Assembly: GCA_031772625.1 (NCBI GenBank)
Contig: CM062810.1
Location: 451,422,014-451,486,013, forward strand
Direction: 5' to 3'
Length of the DNA: 64,000 nt
Source: Pinus tabuliformis
Lineage: Eukaryota; Streptophyta; Pinopsida; Pinales; Pinaceae
In this document: one piece after another, positions 46,288 to 57,976 of the stretch
Numbering within the stretch: the stretch's first letter is position 1
Layout: each line of letters starts with the position of its first letter
The notes under the pieces: model-generated
What the model was told of the DNA's origin: nothing
Seen by the model: the letters and a program-made list of their open reading frames with translations, nothing else
The model's database searches: none
Translations under genes and position numbers: made by a program

Positions 46288-48375
46288 TGATGAGCCCCAA
46301 ATTTGGTAACATTTTGGGCTCATTTGGCCTACTTACCGTTGCTCAACCCTTCATTTTTCATCACTTATGCATCATTTTTTAGTATATTCATGTTATTTGT
46401 AGGAAGGAGGGCAGTCACTATTCCTAGGTGGCTAATACATGTTTATTTCAGGTTTTTTGACATTAAATGGAGAAAAACCACGTAGATGAAGGCAAGGAGA
46501 CAACCAAGGTGGCATTGAGGTTTTGTAGGAAGGTTGTCCATAGCCTTGAATAAACTTGCTCATGATCTCCACCCACAACTCCGAGCTCCAACAACTATCA
46601 CCACCGATCTAGAAGGCAGCCAACGGATTCTAAGGGAACAGAAGTTTACTTTTAGTTGGTTAGCCAAGCCCCACTAATTTAGGAGGCTAGCTTGGCCCTC
46701 ATAATGTATAAATATTGAGGCTGTAGCCTTCGATAAAAAAGTTTTGAAACTTTGTTGTGTATTCTAGACTACGAGCTGATAGCTCTGTTTTTCTCTTTGT
46801 AAGCCATTTTTGTCATGTTATCAGAATTTTGACTATTATCTTTTAATGAATAAGCAGGCAGATTTGAGGTAGCTCTGAGTTCTTAAAGGAGCTTAAGCTC
46901 TCAGGGTTGGGCCCAACTTGAGAGCCTAAGGCTTCCTTCCTTTGTATTGTTACCTTTCTTTGTTTCAACATTTTATTTCTTTTCCTTTACATGCACTTGG
47001 AAACACAGTTTGCTGAGTTGAATTTCTTGATGTGATTAAGTAGGTTAGTTTTATGGATAAAGTGATTTCAGTAGTTTAGATTAGAGTAAAGGGATTAGAG
47101 TTAATCAGAGCTCCAAAAAGGGTTGATTTCACACTCACTTCCACCTCTGTTTAGAGATTGGGATTGCAGCCTGTGCCACCCACCAAAAACATAGTTTTAC
47201 ATGTTCATACAATCTTTAATGCAATGTTTTCGGTTGTAGCAGCATCCATGCGTTCATATCTTGTGAAATGAATCATTGTTTCAATGCCATGCAAGAGTTT
47301 CCTCACAAAATCACATTGTTGTTCTTTGGTTTCTAATAAAACAGTGAGAGTAGGTTGATGACATTTCGGTTATACGCAAGACAGGGGTGATTTGTTTCAT
47401 TTACACTGCGCAGCACCACTCCATCATTTCCTTATCCTTATAAGCCGTGCCTAGGTCATCTCCTTATCTCCCAGTGAGATCATTTGCCTCCCAACTCTTC
47501 TATCATCCACGTTGTTTTATCTTTTCGGCCTTCCATTACCTCTACCCTCCTCTAGACCAACCAGCTTTACACACCCCCTCTCCATCTCATCTCTCTGTCC
47601 ATAAGCCATCACAAGCTCCCCTCCTACCTCCCTGTCCATCCACATAGCCTCTTCCACTCATCCATCACCCAAAAATACTATTGCAGAACATCCTGTAGAA
47701 GTTAGCAGACTTCCTGTAGAAATGTTGAACTTCCCGTAGAATCCCCTGCAGACATCCTGTAGAAGCTTGCAAACACGGTTGCCAGGCATCTAAAATTTGT
47801 GAACTTCTGTGGAATGATGTTAGGGATCCCTTAGACCCTCTCAGAGTCCTCCTGACCTTTTCCAAGCCTTCCTCCCCTTGATCTACCCCTGGACAGTCAA
47901 GACCCAGTAAGAAGCACAGTCATAATAACTCCAACAACTTGAGAAAAAATACAAAAACATGTTCTCTTCAGATGAAAGTAGTTTAGACACATGCATCTCA
48001 TCTCAATAGTAGTAATGGCATCACTTTTAGAAGTTGCATTCCCACCATTGCATCATAAGGATGAAGCTGGTAGAATTAGGGTTTACTAGGGTTTCCATGT
48101 TTTGTTGGCTTTCAGTTCATTCTTGCAAAGTAGGTTGATTCCCTTTGAGATAGCTTTCGTTCATCACTTAAAAAGCTTCCTCTGAGAACATATAGAAGTT
48201 TGCTTGAGCCCTAGCGGACTTGTGCCAGCTGACCAAGTGACAGCTGCGACAAGAGCTAGTACTTGTGCATACAACACTGTCGCTTCCAAGTTTGTTACGA
48301 ACTACCGGGTTGATAAAATTAGAGAAGGAAGCTCCAGGAGTTGTAGAATTATTGCTACAATACTGGAGCCCACCA
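46288..48375 (+). repeat. Element C 5' LTR
   Basis: This 2088-bp repeat has TGATGAGCCCC...GCCCACCA ends, as in element A. TATAAAT is at 46707-46713. A cluster of four CCTGTAGAA-type motifs is at 47692-47764. Confidence 0.92.
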
Positions 48376-48381
48376 TATTTT

Positions 48382-48399
48382 TGGCGCCGTTGCCGAGGA
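48382..48399 (+). other. Primer-binding site of element C (tRNA-Asp type)
   Basis: It matches TGGCGCCGTTGCCGGGGA at 17 of 18 positions, 6 bp after the LTR end. Confidence 0.9.
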
Positions 48400-48758
48400 A
48401 GCATCAGAGTATTAGTAATTGTTGCTTTTCTTCTATTTTCCTACTCTCGCCTTCTGCCAAGTAGTTTATTTCATTTCCATTCTGCAAAAGTAGCATAGAC
48501 ATTTCCTGCTTTCATATATTAACATTTCAATTCTGCAATTTCATTTTTGCAAGCATAGATTAGCATTTCAATTATGCAAGCGTAGACTAGCATTTCCATT
48601 CCTGCAATTTCATTTGAGCAAAGTAGATTAGTTCTTTCATGCTTTCATTTCAATTCTGCATTTTCATTTCAGCAAGATAGTTAGTTGTAGATCAATCTGT
48701 TTCAGTTTTTGCAGGTACCATAGGAAAAAACAAAAGCAATCAAAAGTCTTTCCATTTC

Positions 48759-48898
48759 ATGCCTCGTAGTAATCGAGATAAAACAGGCAAATTCTTACCC
48801 AACACCCCCACTACATCACTGAGTCACCCTTCTCTCTTCTTCGGTGACAGTGATCCAGAAGAACCTATAGGTGAACCTCCTGAGATATACGAAGATCC
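48759..48898 (+). pseudogene. gag: Element C gag N-terminus
   Basis: The frame starts at ATG 48759 with a Met-Pro-Arg-Ser-Asn-Arg-Asp segment. A Pro/Thr-rich stretch and a Phe-Gly-Asp-Ser-Asp-Pro-Glu-Glu-Pro motif follow. It parallels the start of element A's gag at 6752. Element D inserted here. Confidence 0.75.
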
Positions 48899-49705
48899 TG
48901 TTAGCTACCTATATCAATAGGTTTCATATTTCATGATTGGCAAGGAAAAGGTCCAAATATGCTCTTCTTTGAGGATGCAAAGATCACATATTTCCAAGAG
49001 ACTACAATCTGTGCTTATAGTTTGATAAGGACTCAATTTTGATGGATGGTCCAATAGCCTAATCTAGATCATGCCATGTTATAAATTTACAGTTGTAGAA
49101 TAGAGAAAGAAGTCTGTCCAAACTGTTTAATCTTGGCAGACAAGTAGTGTAGGTAGAGAAGTAAGGTTCCCAACTGCTTAATCTGGGACCTTGGAAGAAA
49201 TAAGGGCAGTCTTAGATAGATGAGCAAAAGAAAAGCCAATGAAAAGAAAAGGCACACAAAGGGTCTGCAAGTCTAAATGCACCCTCCAAGAAGAAACAAA
49301 AAATGCTAGGCAAAGTAGCTGGGTAAGTAGATGGGGTTGCAGAAGTGGTATTTCATTTCAGATTGAATCTTGCTGGCCAAGATAAGGAAAGCAAGGCAAA
49401 GGAGCATGTCTAACTCCCCAAATTTCCCTTCCACTCTTATCACTAACATACCCTTATCCATGGAGATTGATGAAAAAATTTGAGGTTTCATGGTGGTTCT
49501 TGTTCCTTTAAGAAGCCACATTTCCTGTGTAAAATTCTTTTCATTTTGATCTACTCCTAAAGTTAAGTGTTTTTCAAATAAACTTAGCATCATCTCCCCT
49601 CATCCACTCCTTTCTCCATATTAACCACTAATTCTATTATATAAATCCCCTATCTCACCCTTTCCCTAGTATTATAACACCATGGTGTATAAACCCCAAA
49701 CATGG

Positions 49706-49713
49706 TATAAATA
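49706..49713 (+). promoter_or_regulatory. TATA box in the upstream part of element D LTR
   Basis: TATAAATA, conserved in the 3' LTR copy at 63849-63856. It could serve the coding region within the LTR, although the leader would be long (about 1.4 kb) unless spliced. Confidence 0.4.
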
Positions 49714-50507
49714 TCCCTTCCCTTGGCATTATAGCCATATGTTCTCTGTCAGGGATCAAATGGCATCCGGTCACTTTGATGAACCTAAATCTAACCCCAC
49801 CCCTCTTCTGAATCCATTTTGACTCATTTAAACTTCATTTTCTAAGAAAACCTTATTAAAAACCCCTTTGTCCCTTTAACCCGCTTCATTTGCAAAAATG
49901 CTCTAAAAACCCACTTTTCTCCTTTATCCAAAGTCTAAGCACTGGGCGCATTTTTAACGAAAATATTCATAAAAAAACCCATTTTTATGTTATCCAATGG
50001 TTCGGGCGCTATATTGGTTTTATTGAAAATACAGTGATAATATATTGAAAAACCATTGAAATCCTCCATACCCCAATGGTCTTCCGCTGAGCGCGCATCC
50101 CAAAAAATATATTTTTAAAGTCCCGCCCCCCTTCCGTATTGCCCGATCACTTCATCAACCTGTCAGCCGTCCGATCGATCGCCTCTGATCGGACAACCCT
50201 TATACGTATCGGGTTGGTCCCGACGCCCGACAGTTAGTACCCGAGAAACTGACGAAGGGTTGCGTCAGTCCTCGGCCACGCGTCACCTTCTCAGTCTCTC
50301 GGGTTGCCCTCTGACACATCCACCACCGTATTGTAGGCAGTCCGAGAAAACCATTACCACCTTTCCTGATTACCGCCTGTTTTGCTGGGCTTATGTCATC
50401 TCCCCGTCATCCCCACGTCATTGCCACCCCGCCATCGTGTCAACTTTTTGTCTGCCCATGTGCCAATGTGTCTACCACCGCATCATCTCTGTGGACCAAT
50501 AGCAGCT

Positions 50508-50585
50508 TGCCACCTCACCCGATGATGTCATGCTGACGTCATCCGACTCCGACCCCACCCGACGACATCATGCTGACGTCATCCC
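50508..50585 (+). promoter_or_regulatory. Duplicated TGACGTCA (bZIP/CRE-type) sites in element D LTR
   Basis: The palindrome TGACGTCA occurs at 50534-50541 and 50574-50581. Each sits in a direct repeat of about 40 bp containing TCATGCTGACGTCATCC. TGACG palindromes are known binding sites of plant TGA-class bZIP factors. About 600 bp downstream, the coding region of the LTR begins. Confidence 0.6.
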
Positions 50586-51118
50586 AAAAACGCGCCAATA
50601 TTCCCAAAAAATCCATTTTTAGGCCAAAATCTCGTGTTTTTTCCACTTTTGGCAAAAGACACTACTATTATTTTTGCATGCTTCTCACGTCCAAACAAAT
50701 ACCAGCTTGTTAAAGTTGATTCCGAGACCACCAGAGCCTCCATTGCTCCTGCATTCGCAATTCTTGCCGACGAATTCACCAGGTATTCTTCAAAATCATC
50801 CCATAAACCTGGTTTTATCCATAATTCCGCGAATAAACTGTTAACAGACTTTAAAACTCTGTTTTCACCATTAAACACACTGTGACCTACACTTATATCC
50901 AGCCAGTAAAGCCATAAACCTCCTGCAGAGCCACATTCGGAAAAATTAACCTGAATTCACAGGTAGTTCGCGCAATCGTGAGCTAGAAACCCCTGCTGGC
51001 TAAATTCACCATAGAAAAGTTCTGGTTAGCCCTGCTATTTCTTAAACAGTTTGTTAAACATTATTTCAATTGTTGTTTGATCAATTCACCCTCTGGTCCT
51101 TAAAATTCACACTTCCAT

Positions 51119-51125
51119 TATAAGG
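51119..51125 (+). promoter_or_regulatory. Weak TATA-like site before the LTR coding region
   Basis: TATAAGG lies about 65 bp before the ATG at 51191. Weak evidence by itself. Confidence 0.25.
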
Positions 51126-51190
51126 AATCACCTCTGTGTTGTTCTGCTTACTTCAACCAGTTCACCTCCAAGTCAGAAGCTTAGTAAACC

Positions 51191-52681
51191 ATGGAAACTC
51201 CAATTGCACTGAACATCAAGCCTCTCAATGCCCCTCAAAAGGAGTTAGAATGGAAAGCTCTAGGAGATATGGATTATCAGATGTTAGATTGTTTCCCTAT
51301 AGGCTCTAAATATAATATTCAGATGCTGAATGAATTGAAAGCCCAGCACCTTAGTGGAGCTGATATCCTAGGGATTTGGGACTAAAATTTTCCCATCTAC
51401 AACCTCCCTCAGGTCAATCCTATGCCAAAATTGATCCACAGATGCCAGCAGTGCTATGATCCATGCCAAAGAGCTGTTCTCAGCCCCACAGGCTCAATTC
51501 TATTCCATATCACCCCAGAGAGCATAAATGAGATGCTGCATTTCCACACTGCAAAACCATTGACCCCCCTCTCCATGCAGAACTTGATAAAGAAGGGTAC
51601 CAAGTTGTCAAATGACCATATCATCAAAATCAATCAGCTATTCATACAACCAAGCTCTGAAGCCATCAGAACTCCTCCTATTGGATATCCATACTTAAAT
51701 GACTTGGGCAGAATGCTGGTAGATTTGATCAACTATGTCCTAGGGTTCAGTGGAGTGGAGGATGTTGATGATAGTATAATGGCAATGTTGTCTATATTCT
51801 CTCGTGGAAAGCCTCTAGCTGTACATTATGACTATGCCACATACATTGCAGATAGGATCCATGACCAGATAATGAATCTGCAAAGGGAAAGATTGTTCAG
51901 ATACACTTCATACATTTACCATCTATTCTTGTTTTATCAACCAGACAGCTTCCTCATTCCCCTGAAGAAAGTTAATGCTCAGGGGAACCCAAGGTCAGTT
52001 GTGTTTTGGACCTCAGTTTTTCATTGCACCTCTGTATCACCATACACATACTGTGAATTCATAGACTTGTTCATTCATCCAGCTATGGCATTATTGTATG
52101 GTGTGTCTCCTCCAAGGTTGACTGATGACATGAGGAGAGTTCTCCATCTCTCCAAATCCTACAGCATTGGTGATTGGTACTTTTACCAACACCACACAGT
52201 AATCAGAGTATATGGCTGTGAGTTGAATCCTTATAGGCTGCCAAGGTATGTCCCCATGAGACTCTTTGTCCTAGAATACTTCAGGAAATTTGGAAATGCC
52301 GACTGCCACCACTTCCAAAGCAAGAACAAGAAGGTGCAGTTGAAGGTAAGGAGCCAGATGGGCCCTTTCCTATATAACAAAAGACAGGAGGGATGGAAAG
52401 AGGCATATAGGATCCTAGAGGGCCTCAAGCTGCAAACTAGTTTTGAATGGATACCCTATGACCACAATCATTTTGTTTCCTTCAGGAGGATAAAATACAA
52501 ATTGGGTACCTATGCACATATGAGGCTGCCTGAGATTGAGTTGTATGCCAATACATTGAGCTGGAAAGAGGGCACCCTAGAAGAGGAAATTACTAGTGAA
52601 GAGCTGCTAGAAAGAGAGACTAGAAATATTCAAAAAGAAGCTGACTTGGAAACTTGTGGACAGGTTCCCCTCTTATATTGA
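51191..52681 (+). pseudogene. Element D LTR-borne gene, N-terminal globular part
   Basis: It starts at an ATG in a strong plant context (AACCATGGA). The predicted protein looks globular, with many aromatic residues. It contains a Phe-His-Ile-Thr-Pro-Glu-x-Ile motif near 51510, loosely like Leu-Thr-Pro-Gln-x-Ile in element A's extra gene. A Leu-Phe-Arg-Tyr-x-Ser-Tyr-Ile-Tyr-His-Leu-Phe-Leu segment follows near 51890-51930. This is reminiscent of plant retroelement proteins of unknown role often labelled putative plant transposon protein. No RT, integrase, Gag or protease motif is seen, and there is no signal peptide. An acidic tail ends the block near 52620. Confidence 0.7.
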
Positions 52682-52732
52682 AGGCAACTTGGAGCATCTG
52701 CCTCATCTTCAACAACACATCAACAAGTTGCC

Positions 52733-53227
52733 ATGAATACTCCACAGACATCCAGCAAAGGAAAAGAAAAGCAGATGGAAAAGCCACCTCCTATGACTGA
52801 AGAGCAAATGGAAACACTAGTGCAACAACAAGAAGAAATGATGCAGCAGGAAGTGCAGCAACAAACACAACACCAACAACAAGAAGAACAAAGACAGGAG
52901 CAGCCTGTCCAGCAAGAGAAAACAGTGGAAGCCCCTAAATCCACTGAACAAACTGTGCCTCCAAGGCAAGAAACTTCAGCTGAGGCATCAATCCTCCAAA
53001 CTCCACAAAAGGAGGATACAAGCAGGAAAAGGGACAAAGAGACTCCCCTTACAAGATCAACAACTCATGGGGAGAAAAGACAGAGAATCAATCCCTTCTC
53101 AGAGGAAGAAATGCCAATGGGACAGTCTTTTGGTAGGGTCCCACCCAGCAGGGAAGCATCAGCAAGTTCCTTTCAACAGGAACAGGACAGGACAGGGGGA
53201 GGGGAAGTCAGCTCATCTAGCCAGTAG
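52733..53227 (+). pseudogene. Element D LTR-borne gene, Gln/Glu-rich part
   Basis: This is a low-complexity block dominated by Gln, Glu, Thr and Pro (Gln-rich run about 52800-52930), followed by a Lys/Arg/Glu-rich stretch near 53030-53100. It is probably disordered. It follows the globular part directly and is best read as a linker of the same gene family rather than a separate gene. Confidence 0.6.
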
Positions 53228-53311
53228 AGAGAGGGTGAACTCAGCATTAAACAACAGTTCATCGACATAAAGAGGAGAAGTGACCCCATTAAAATACAGC
53301 TGTATAACCAT

Positions 53312-54958
53312 TTGTTGAAAATGGCTCCCACCAATCAACAAAGACTCATGTCTGCATTTGATGTGCAGGAAGGCAAAATGATCATGAGTCATTTTATGCC
53401 AACAACATTGCAGCCCCAGTCTGCCTCTGACTACTTGAGGACAAACCTTGAGGTCATGGCCAAGGACATCCACCCAATGGACAAAATAGAACTGCATAAA
53501 AAAACAGGTGAGATGGTGTATGCCTCCTTGGCAGACAAAACATTTGATAACTATAGGCTAGAGAATAGCCTTAACAACACAGTTGCTCAGCTTGAGTTGG
53601 AGAAAGCATCCTCTTAAGCAAAGGACAACAGAATTAGGTCCTTAGAAGACATCATCATAGAGATTGGGCATGATCCCAAATATATTAAGGGCATACAAGA
53701 GATATTGAAGCTGAGGGATGCAGATATGGCAGCTCTAAGGAGAAAGATCAAGCTCCCAGCCACAATTCACCCTCAAACAGATGAAGTGGCCCAACAAAGG
53801 CATGATAAAGATGCCACAAATCTGCTGATATCTCTCTATAAGCAGCTCCTCCAGACACAAGAACAGCTGGGAGAATCAGAGGCTGCACAGGCAGCATTAC
53901 AGGCAGCCTTGAAACAAAGAGAAGAAGGTCAAACCTCCCAGCCTCCTCCTGAAGTAATCAACCTTGAGGAAGCTGCTCCAACTACTGCTCCTCCTCCTCA
54001 ACAAACAGAACCAACAGCACCAACTACATCGACAGCTGCACCAACAACAGAGCAGACTCATAGTCTGGATATGCAGAAGCTTCAAAATGAGATTCAAGTC
54101 CTGGAAGCTCAAATGTTAGAGCTTAATCAAGCCAAAGAATCTTTGGCTAAAGTAAATGAAAGATATGACAAGAGCAAACAGAATGTGGCTGAGAAGGAAA
54201 GAGATATAAAAGCTCTCAAAAAGAGAATAACTGAGCTTGAGAAAGAGCTCACACTTGATAAGGTGACAACAGAGCTCAAAACAGTCCTATGGGCCAAAAT
54301 TGGCCAGTCCATTACTGATCAGTGAAATTTCATTGAGACCATAGATGAGCAGTCAGCGCTCATTACAAAGGCAAATAGGGAGATACATAGAGCAAGAGCA
54401 AGCCTTGGCAACATGCCTGATGCTGCAAATAGGATGATCAACATATCAAATCACAGGACAAGCTCTCAACTGACCACCATGGGAATCGCTAGCAGGACTG
54501 AGACAACCTCAATGGTTAAAAGGGTCCTCACATTAAGAAACCTGATTGGAACATTAGAAAGGAGAAGCCAAGATATGCAGACCGAAATCAACAGGTTCAT
54601 GGACAGGTTTCAGGTATTACAAAGCAGAGGCCTCCCCAACATACTAAGCAGTGTGGGAAGACTGCTTACCCATGAAAATTATGCTAAAAGGGTCAGTGCC
54701 TTTGCTGCAAGTCAAGTTGCAGAACAACCTAGCACTTCAGCAGAATCAGGGCCAGCATCAGGGCAGACTCTCTACAACAGGGTGGAAAACCTGTTCTTCA
54801 TCATGAACGAAATCAATCATCTGTTCGATGTGCCTCCAAATTTTTATAAATATACAGAAGCAGATGAAACCATAGAGGCAATTGTGAAGCACCAATTGCC
54901 CATACAGGAAGTCTGGAATAGATTGATACATCAAATACTATCAAGCCTGAACCTGTAA
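53312..54958 (+). pseudogene. Element D LTR-borne gene, coiled-coil and C-terminal parts
   Basis: The blocks are helical. About 53312-53620 is amphipathic. About 53705-53930 is helical with a Leu/Gln-rich heptad pattern. A Pro/Thr-rich linker lies at 53935-54055, and a clear coiled coil at about 54070-54290 has Leu at heptad spacing and abundant Lys/Glu. The C-terminal block (54413-54958) ends with a Phe/Tyr-containing helical region. It looks like a self-associating protein of unknown role. The whole 51191-54958 region has about five interruptions. The lack of transmembrane helices argues against an envelope protein. Confidence 0.6.
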
Positions 54959-55415
54959 TGTCAAGTTTTTGCAAATTTATAAGTGATCATACACAGGTAA
55001 AATTTTGGTAGATCAGCATACACAGGAAAGATGAAGGCTGAGCCAACTCAGCAGGGCTATTCGGTCACCACAGTAGCAAACACAGTCACAGCTGGCAAGG
55101 CCGAAAACTACAGCACGACAGCCATAAAGACAAATTTTCCAGCATTTAAGCAAAGCGTTCCAAGCGACGCAGTGACCTCCAAAGGTCAAAATATATTCTG
55201 ACAGACTTAAAGAGTAGTTATGTTGTATTCAAAGTTGTAATAACGTCTTTTCTACTTTTCTGTACGAAGTAATGAAGATATTTCTCTCTCAGATGACTCA
55301 ATGCCTGAGATATTTTGTATAAACATTTCTATAAAGTCCCCTTCGCATGAGTTTGCAGGGGGTTGTTGTTGATTTCTCCTGAAGAAGTTTTCATGCTGTA
55401 ATCCTTTCAGAGTTT

Positions 55416-55421
55416 AATAAA
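55416..55421 (+). terminator. AATAAA poly(A)-type signal after the LTR coding region
   Basis: AATAAA about 460 bp after the coding blocks. A possible 3' end for an LTR-internal transcript, weak alone in AT-rich DNA. Confidence 0.3.
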
Positions 55422-56071
55422 GAAGGTGATGGAATTTCTCGGATTTCTGAAGTGTTGAATGCGTTCTGGTGCTTGTTGAAAATTGCAGGATTCCTGTGTA
55501 CTTCACAATACAATAAGTTTCTGTAACTCTCTTTGTTGTGTACTTTAATCTTTTACAACCCATATATGTTTCCAATTTCTGAATATTTAGCAACAAGGAA
55601 AAAGAATAACCTTCAGGACTTATTCAAGGAATACCCTGAGTTCAATCTGTGTTGTTAATGAATGTTTTCTTCAGCTGTAATCTTGATAAGTGTAATTCTT
55701 AATTGCTGCACTTTCAGAATATATCTTTCACAGTGAGCCTTGTTTCAGGAATTCAAGTTTGCCCATGTGCAACGTGTTTCACTTTCATATCACCAGCTCA
55801 ATAGAAAATTCTTAATTGCTTTCTGTTGGCTGACCATGTTTCACCACTTAAGTTTAAATTTGCTTGTTTAAAGATACACAATAGGCCCTGTAGTCCGAAC
55901 ATCACCACTCCTGCATTTCAAAGCATTTCACAATTCTGGACTCCATTTCCCAATGATATACTATTCTCTGAACACTACACCTTAAACTCTGAAAGAAGTC
56001 CTTCAACCAAAACATAAACCAAAACCTGAGCATAATAACTAGCCTAAAACACCATCAGAACGGAGACAAAT

Positions 56072-56092
56072 TATAAAGAGAGAGCCCTCTCT
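56072..56092 (+). promoter_or_regulatory. TATA box and dyad near the end of element D LTR
   Basis: TATAAAG at 56072-56078 is followed by AGAGAG-CC-CTCTCT at 56079-56092. A start about 30 bp downstream would leave only some 85 bp of R-U5 before the LTR end and would place the whole coding region in U3. A better candidate promoter for gag-pol than the box at 49706. Confidence 0.45.
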
Positions 56093-56194
56093 GATTACAG
56101 TTTGGCTAGGAACTGTGATCCAAAGATTGGTTAGTGGTTACCCCGGCCGTATTCCCTTAGTAGTCATAGGGAACAACCTGGGTGTTAACATAAT

Positions 56195-56213
56195 TGGCGA
56201 CTCCGCTGGGGAC
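56195..56213 (+). other. Primer-binding site of element D
   Basis: TGGCGACTCCGCTGGGGAC starts 4 bp after the LTR end. This is the site seen in Tat/Ogre-type elements, where it is described as complementary to an Arg tRNA. It differs clearly from the tRNA-Asp site of A and C. Confidence 0.85.
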
Positions 56214-57973
56214 TATTTAGGATTTTCCAATTTCTATCTATCTCCCAAAGCTATAGATCAAGCCTGTATATCAGTCAGGAAGCCTTCAAAACTGTTTCTG
56301 TGTTACATTAACAGCTTTAGGGAAGAGCTGCTTCAGTCAATCTTCTTAGCTTTGAAACATATATAGCCATTTCAAAATCTTCATCCAGTCCTTGCAGATA
56401 TAAAATTTTCCTATAAAATCCTAAAAACAGTTAGAAGCTGGCTCCTAAAAGGGAAACCAGGCACACTAGGTCAAATCCTGACCCCAAACCACCAGCAGTT
56501 TTTGAAAATCCTAATATAATCCCTAGAATCATTAGGAAATAGCAAAGGCAGGAAACTCCTAGTGATTTCAGTCCTGAGACAGTTCACCCTGAACCTGTTC
56601 CAACCCCTATTAAAGTCCTATTTCGTTCCACCCCTGTCTCCCCCAGTTCACAGTCTACATCTCAAAGCCCTCCTTCCACATTTTCACCCACTGCACATAT
56701 CCCTTTTAACAATACTCTAGGTGCTGCCACACCTGTTACCCCTGCAGCACACACCGTTCCTTTTGTCCCAGTTGCCCCTATAAATCCTCCAAACCTTGTG
56801 AATATGGCTAACAGATATGCACCCTTGCAAATACCAGTTAATGTTGCAGCTCTACCCCAGGACTACCAAACCAAAATCTCATATTTTGACTCTAATGGCC
56901 CTTTAACAGCTGTTCAGCATGCCAAAAGGATGCAAGACCATTTTGAGACCTATGAAATAGATGATGATAGTGTTAGAATGAGGATGTTTGTTCAAAGTTT
57001 GACTGGAGATGTAAGAACTTGGTTTAAATCGCTGAAAGCAAATTCTATCACAACTCCTGATGAGTTGTATCAAGCCTTTACTAACAGGTGGGAGAAAAAG
57101 AAAGATCCTCTGCACATACTTGGGGAATATGACACTATCAAGATAGGTCCCCAAGAGATTGTTTTGGAATATTGTGCAATATTCAACAATGTATATAATG
57201 CAATCCCACAAAATTTAAGACCCCCTCCTGATTTAGATTTGTACAAATTCCCTGATGGTTTTGACCCTGACATGGCCTATCAATTAAAGGAAAGGGACCC
57301 TCACACCCTTGCGGAGGCTCAAAGGGTTGCTGTCATAGTAGAAGCTAACCTGATTGCCAAAAGGAACAGGGAAAGGTTGGAAAAGAGAACCACCTTCAAA
57401 GAAGAACCCTCAGCCTTTGATAAAAAACTAGATGCAATACTCTCTGGTATGAAAAGACTAGGTGACAGAGTAGAATCAGTTGAAAGAAAGTCATCATGGG
57501 AAGCACCACAAAACAATCCTCCTAGGAATCCAAATTTTAGGATAAATCAAAACCCAGGTGTTGGCAAGCCCAATACTGACCCAGACATAAGACCCCCTTT
57601 CCAAGAAAACTATGCTGAAACTTCCACATCAAGTGAACCCAATGAAGATTCTCAGATTAATTTAATGGGTCTAGATGGTGAAAGTCAAGTCTTTTTGACA
57701 CAAGAAGACCATGAGGATGAGGTAATCAAGATGTTCCCAGTCAAATTAGGTGAATCCTTTGACTTCAAACAAGGTTATGACACTGCTGTGTATGAAGTCC
57801 ATAAGAAATACAAACTAAGGAGTAGGACTATGAATGTAAATCAGCTTGAAAAGATAAAGGATAAACAACAGCCTAGAAGGGCCATAGTCACAGAGCCTAA
57901 TGGCAAAACAAATTCACATGCAGAAGAAGTAATTATTGAAGAGATCACTGAACCATTGCCCTTGCAACAATAG
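56214..57973 (+). pseudogene. gag: Element D leader and gag
   Basis: After a short leader, a Pro/Ser/Thr-rich stretch (about 56560-56790) leads into the Gag core. The core contains Val-Arg-Thr-Trp-Phe-Lys-Ser-Leu near 57012-57036 and a Phe-Thr-Asn-Arg-Trp motif near 57075-57090, typical of the retrotransposon Gag family. A coiled, basic region follows (57350-57500), then an acidic tail. I see no CCHC zinc knuckle. The protease block follows in the same frame, as in many Tat-lineage elements. The Gag core is well preserved. Confidence 0.85.
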
Positions 57974-57976
57974 CCC

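Larger units (their letters stand above)
46288..48898 (+). mobile_element. Element C: Athila-like Ty3/gypsy retrotransposon, 5' part in view
   Basis: The 5' LTR, primer site, leader and the first part of gag are present, then element D interrupts it. The LTR and leader are clearly the same family as element A but a distinct, more diverged subfamily. It inserted into the 3' LTR of element F in the same orientation. The flank ACACG (46283-46287) would be its target duplication, but the partner lies outside the window. Confidence 0.85.
48899..56190 (+). repeat. Element D 5' LTR, about 7.3 kb, contains a coding region
   Basis: The start (TGTTAGCTACC) is fixed by identity with 63052 onward. The end (GTGTTAACA) is fixed by the TGTTA/TAACA inverted ends and by a primer site starting 4 bp later. 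Only the first 950 bp can be checked against the 3' LTR, because the window stops there. The LTR holds TATAAATA at 49706, two TGACGTCA sites near 50534-50581, coding blocks at 51191-54958, AATAAA at 55416-55421 and TATAAAG at 56072. Confidence 0.8.

Noticed and set aside
49306-49593. Antisense open frame in the LTR of element D, repeated at 63355-63735
   Set aside because: It is present twice only because the LTR is duplicated. It matches no family I know, has no supporting signals and lies opposite the element's sense strand.
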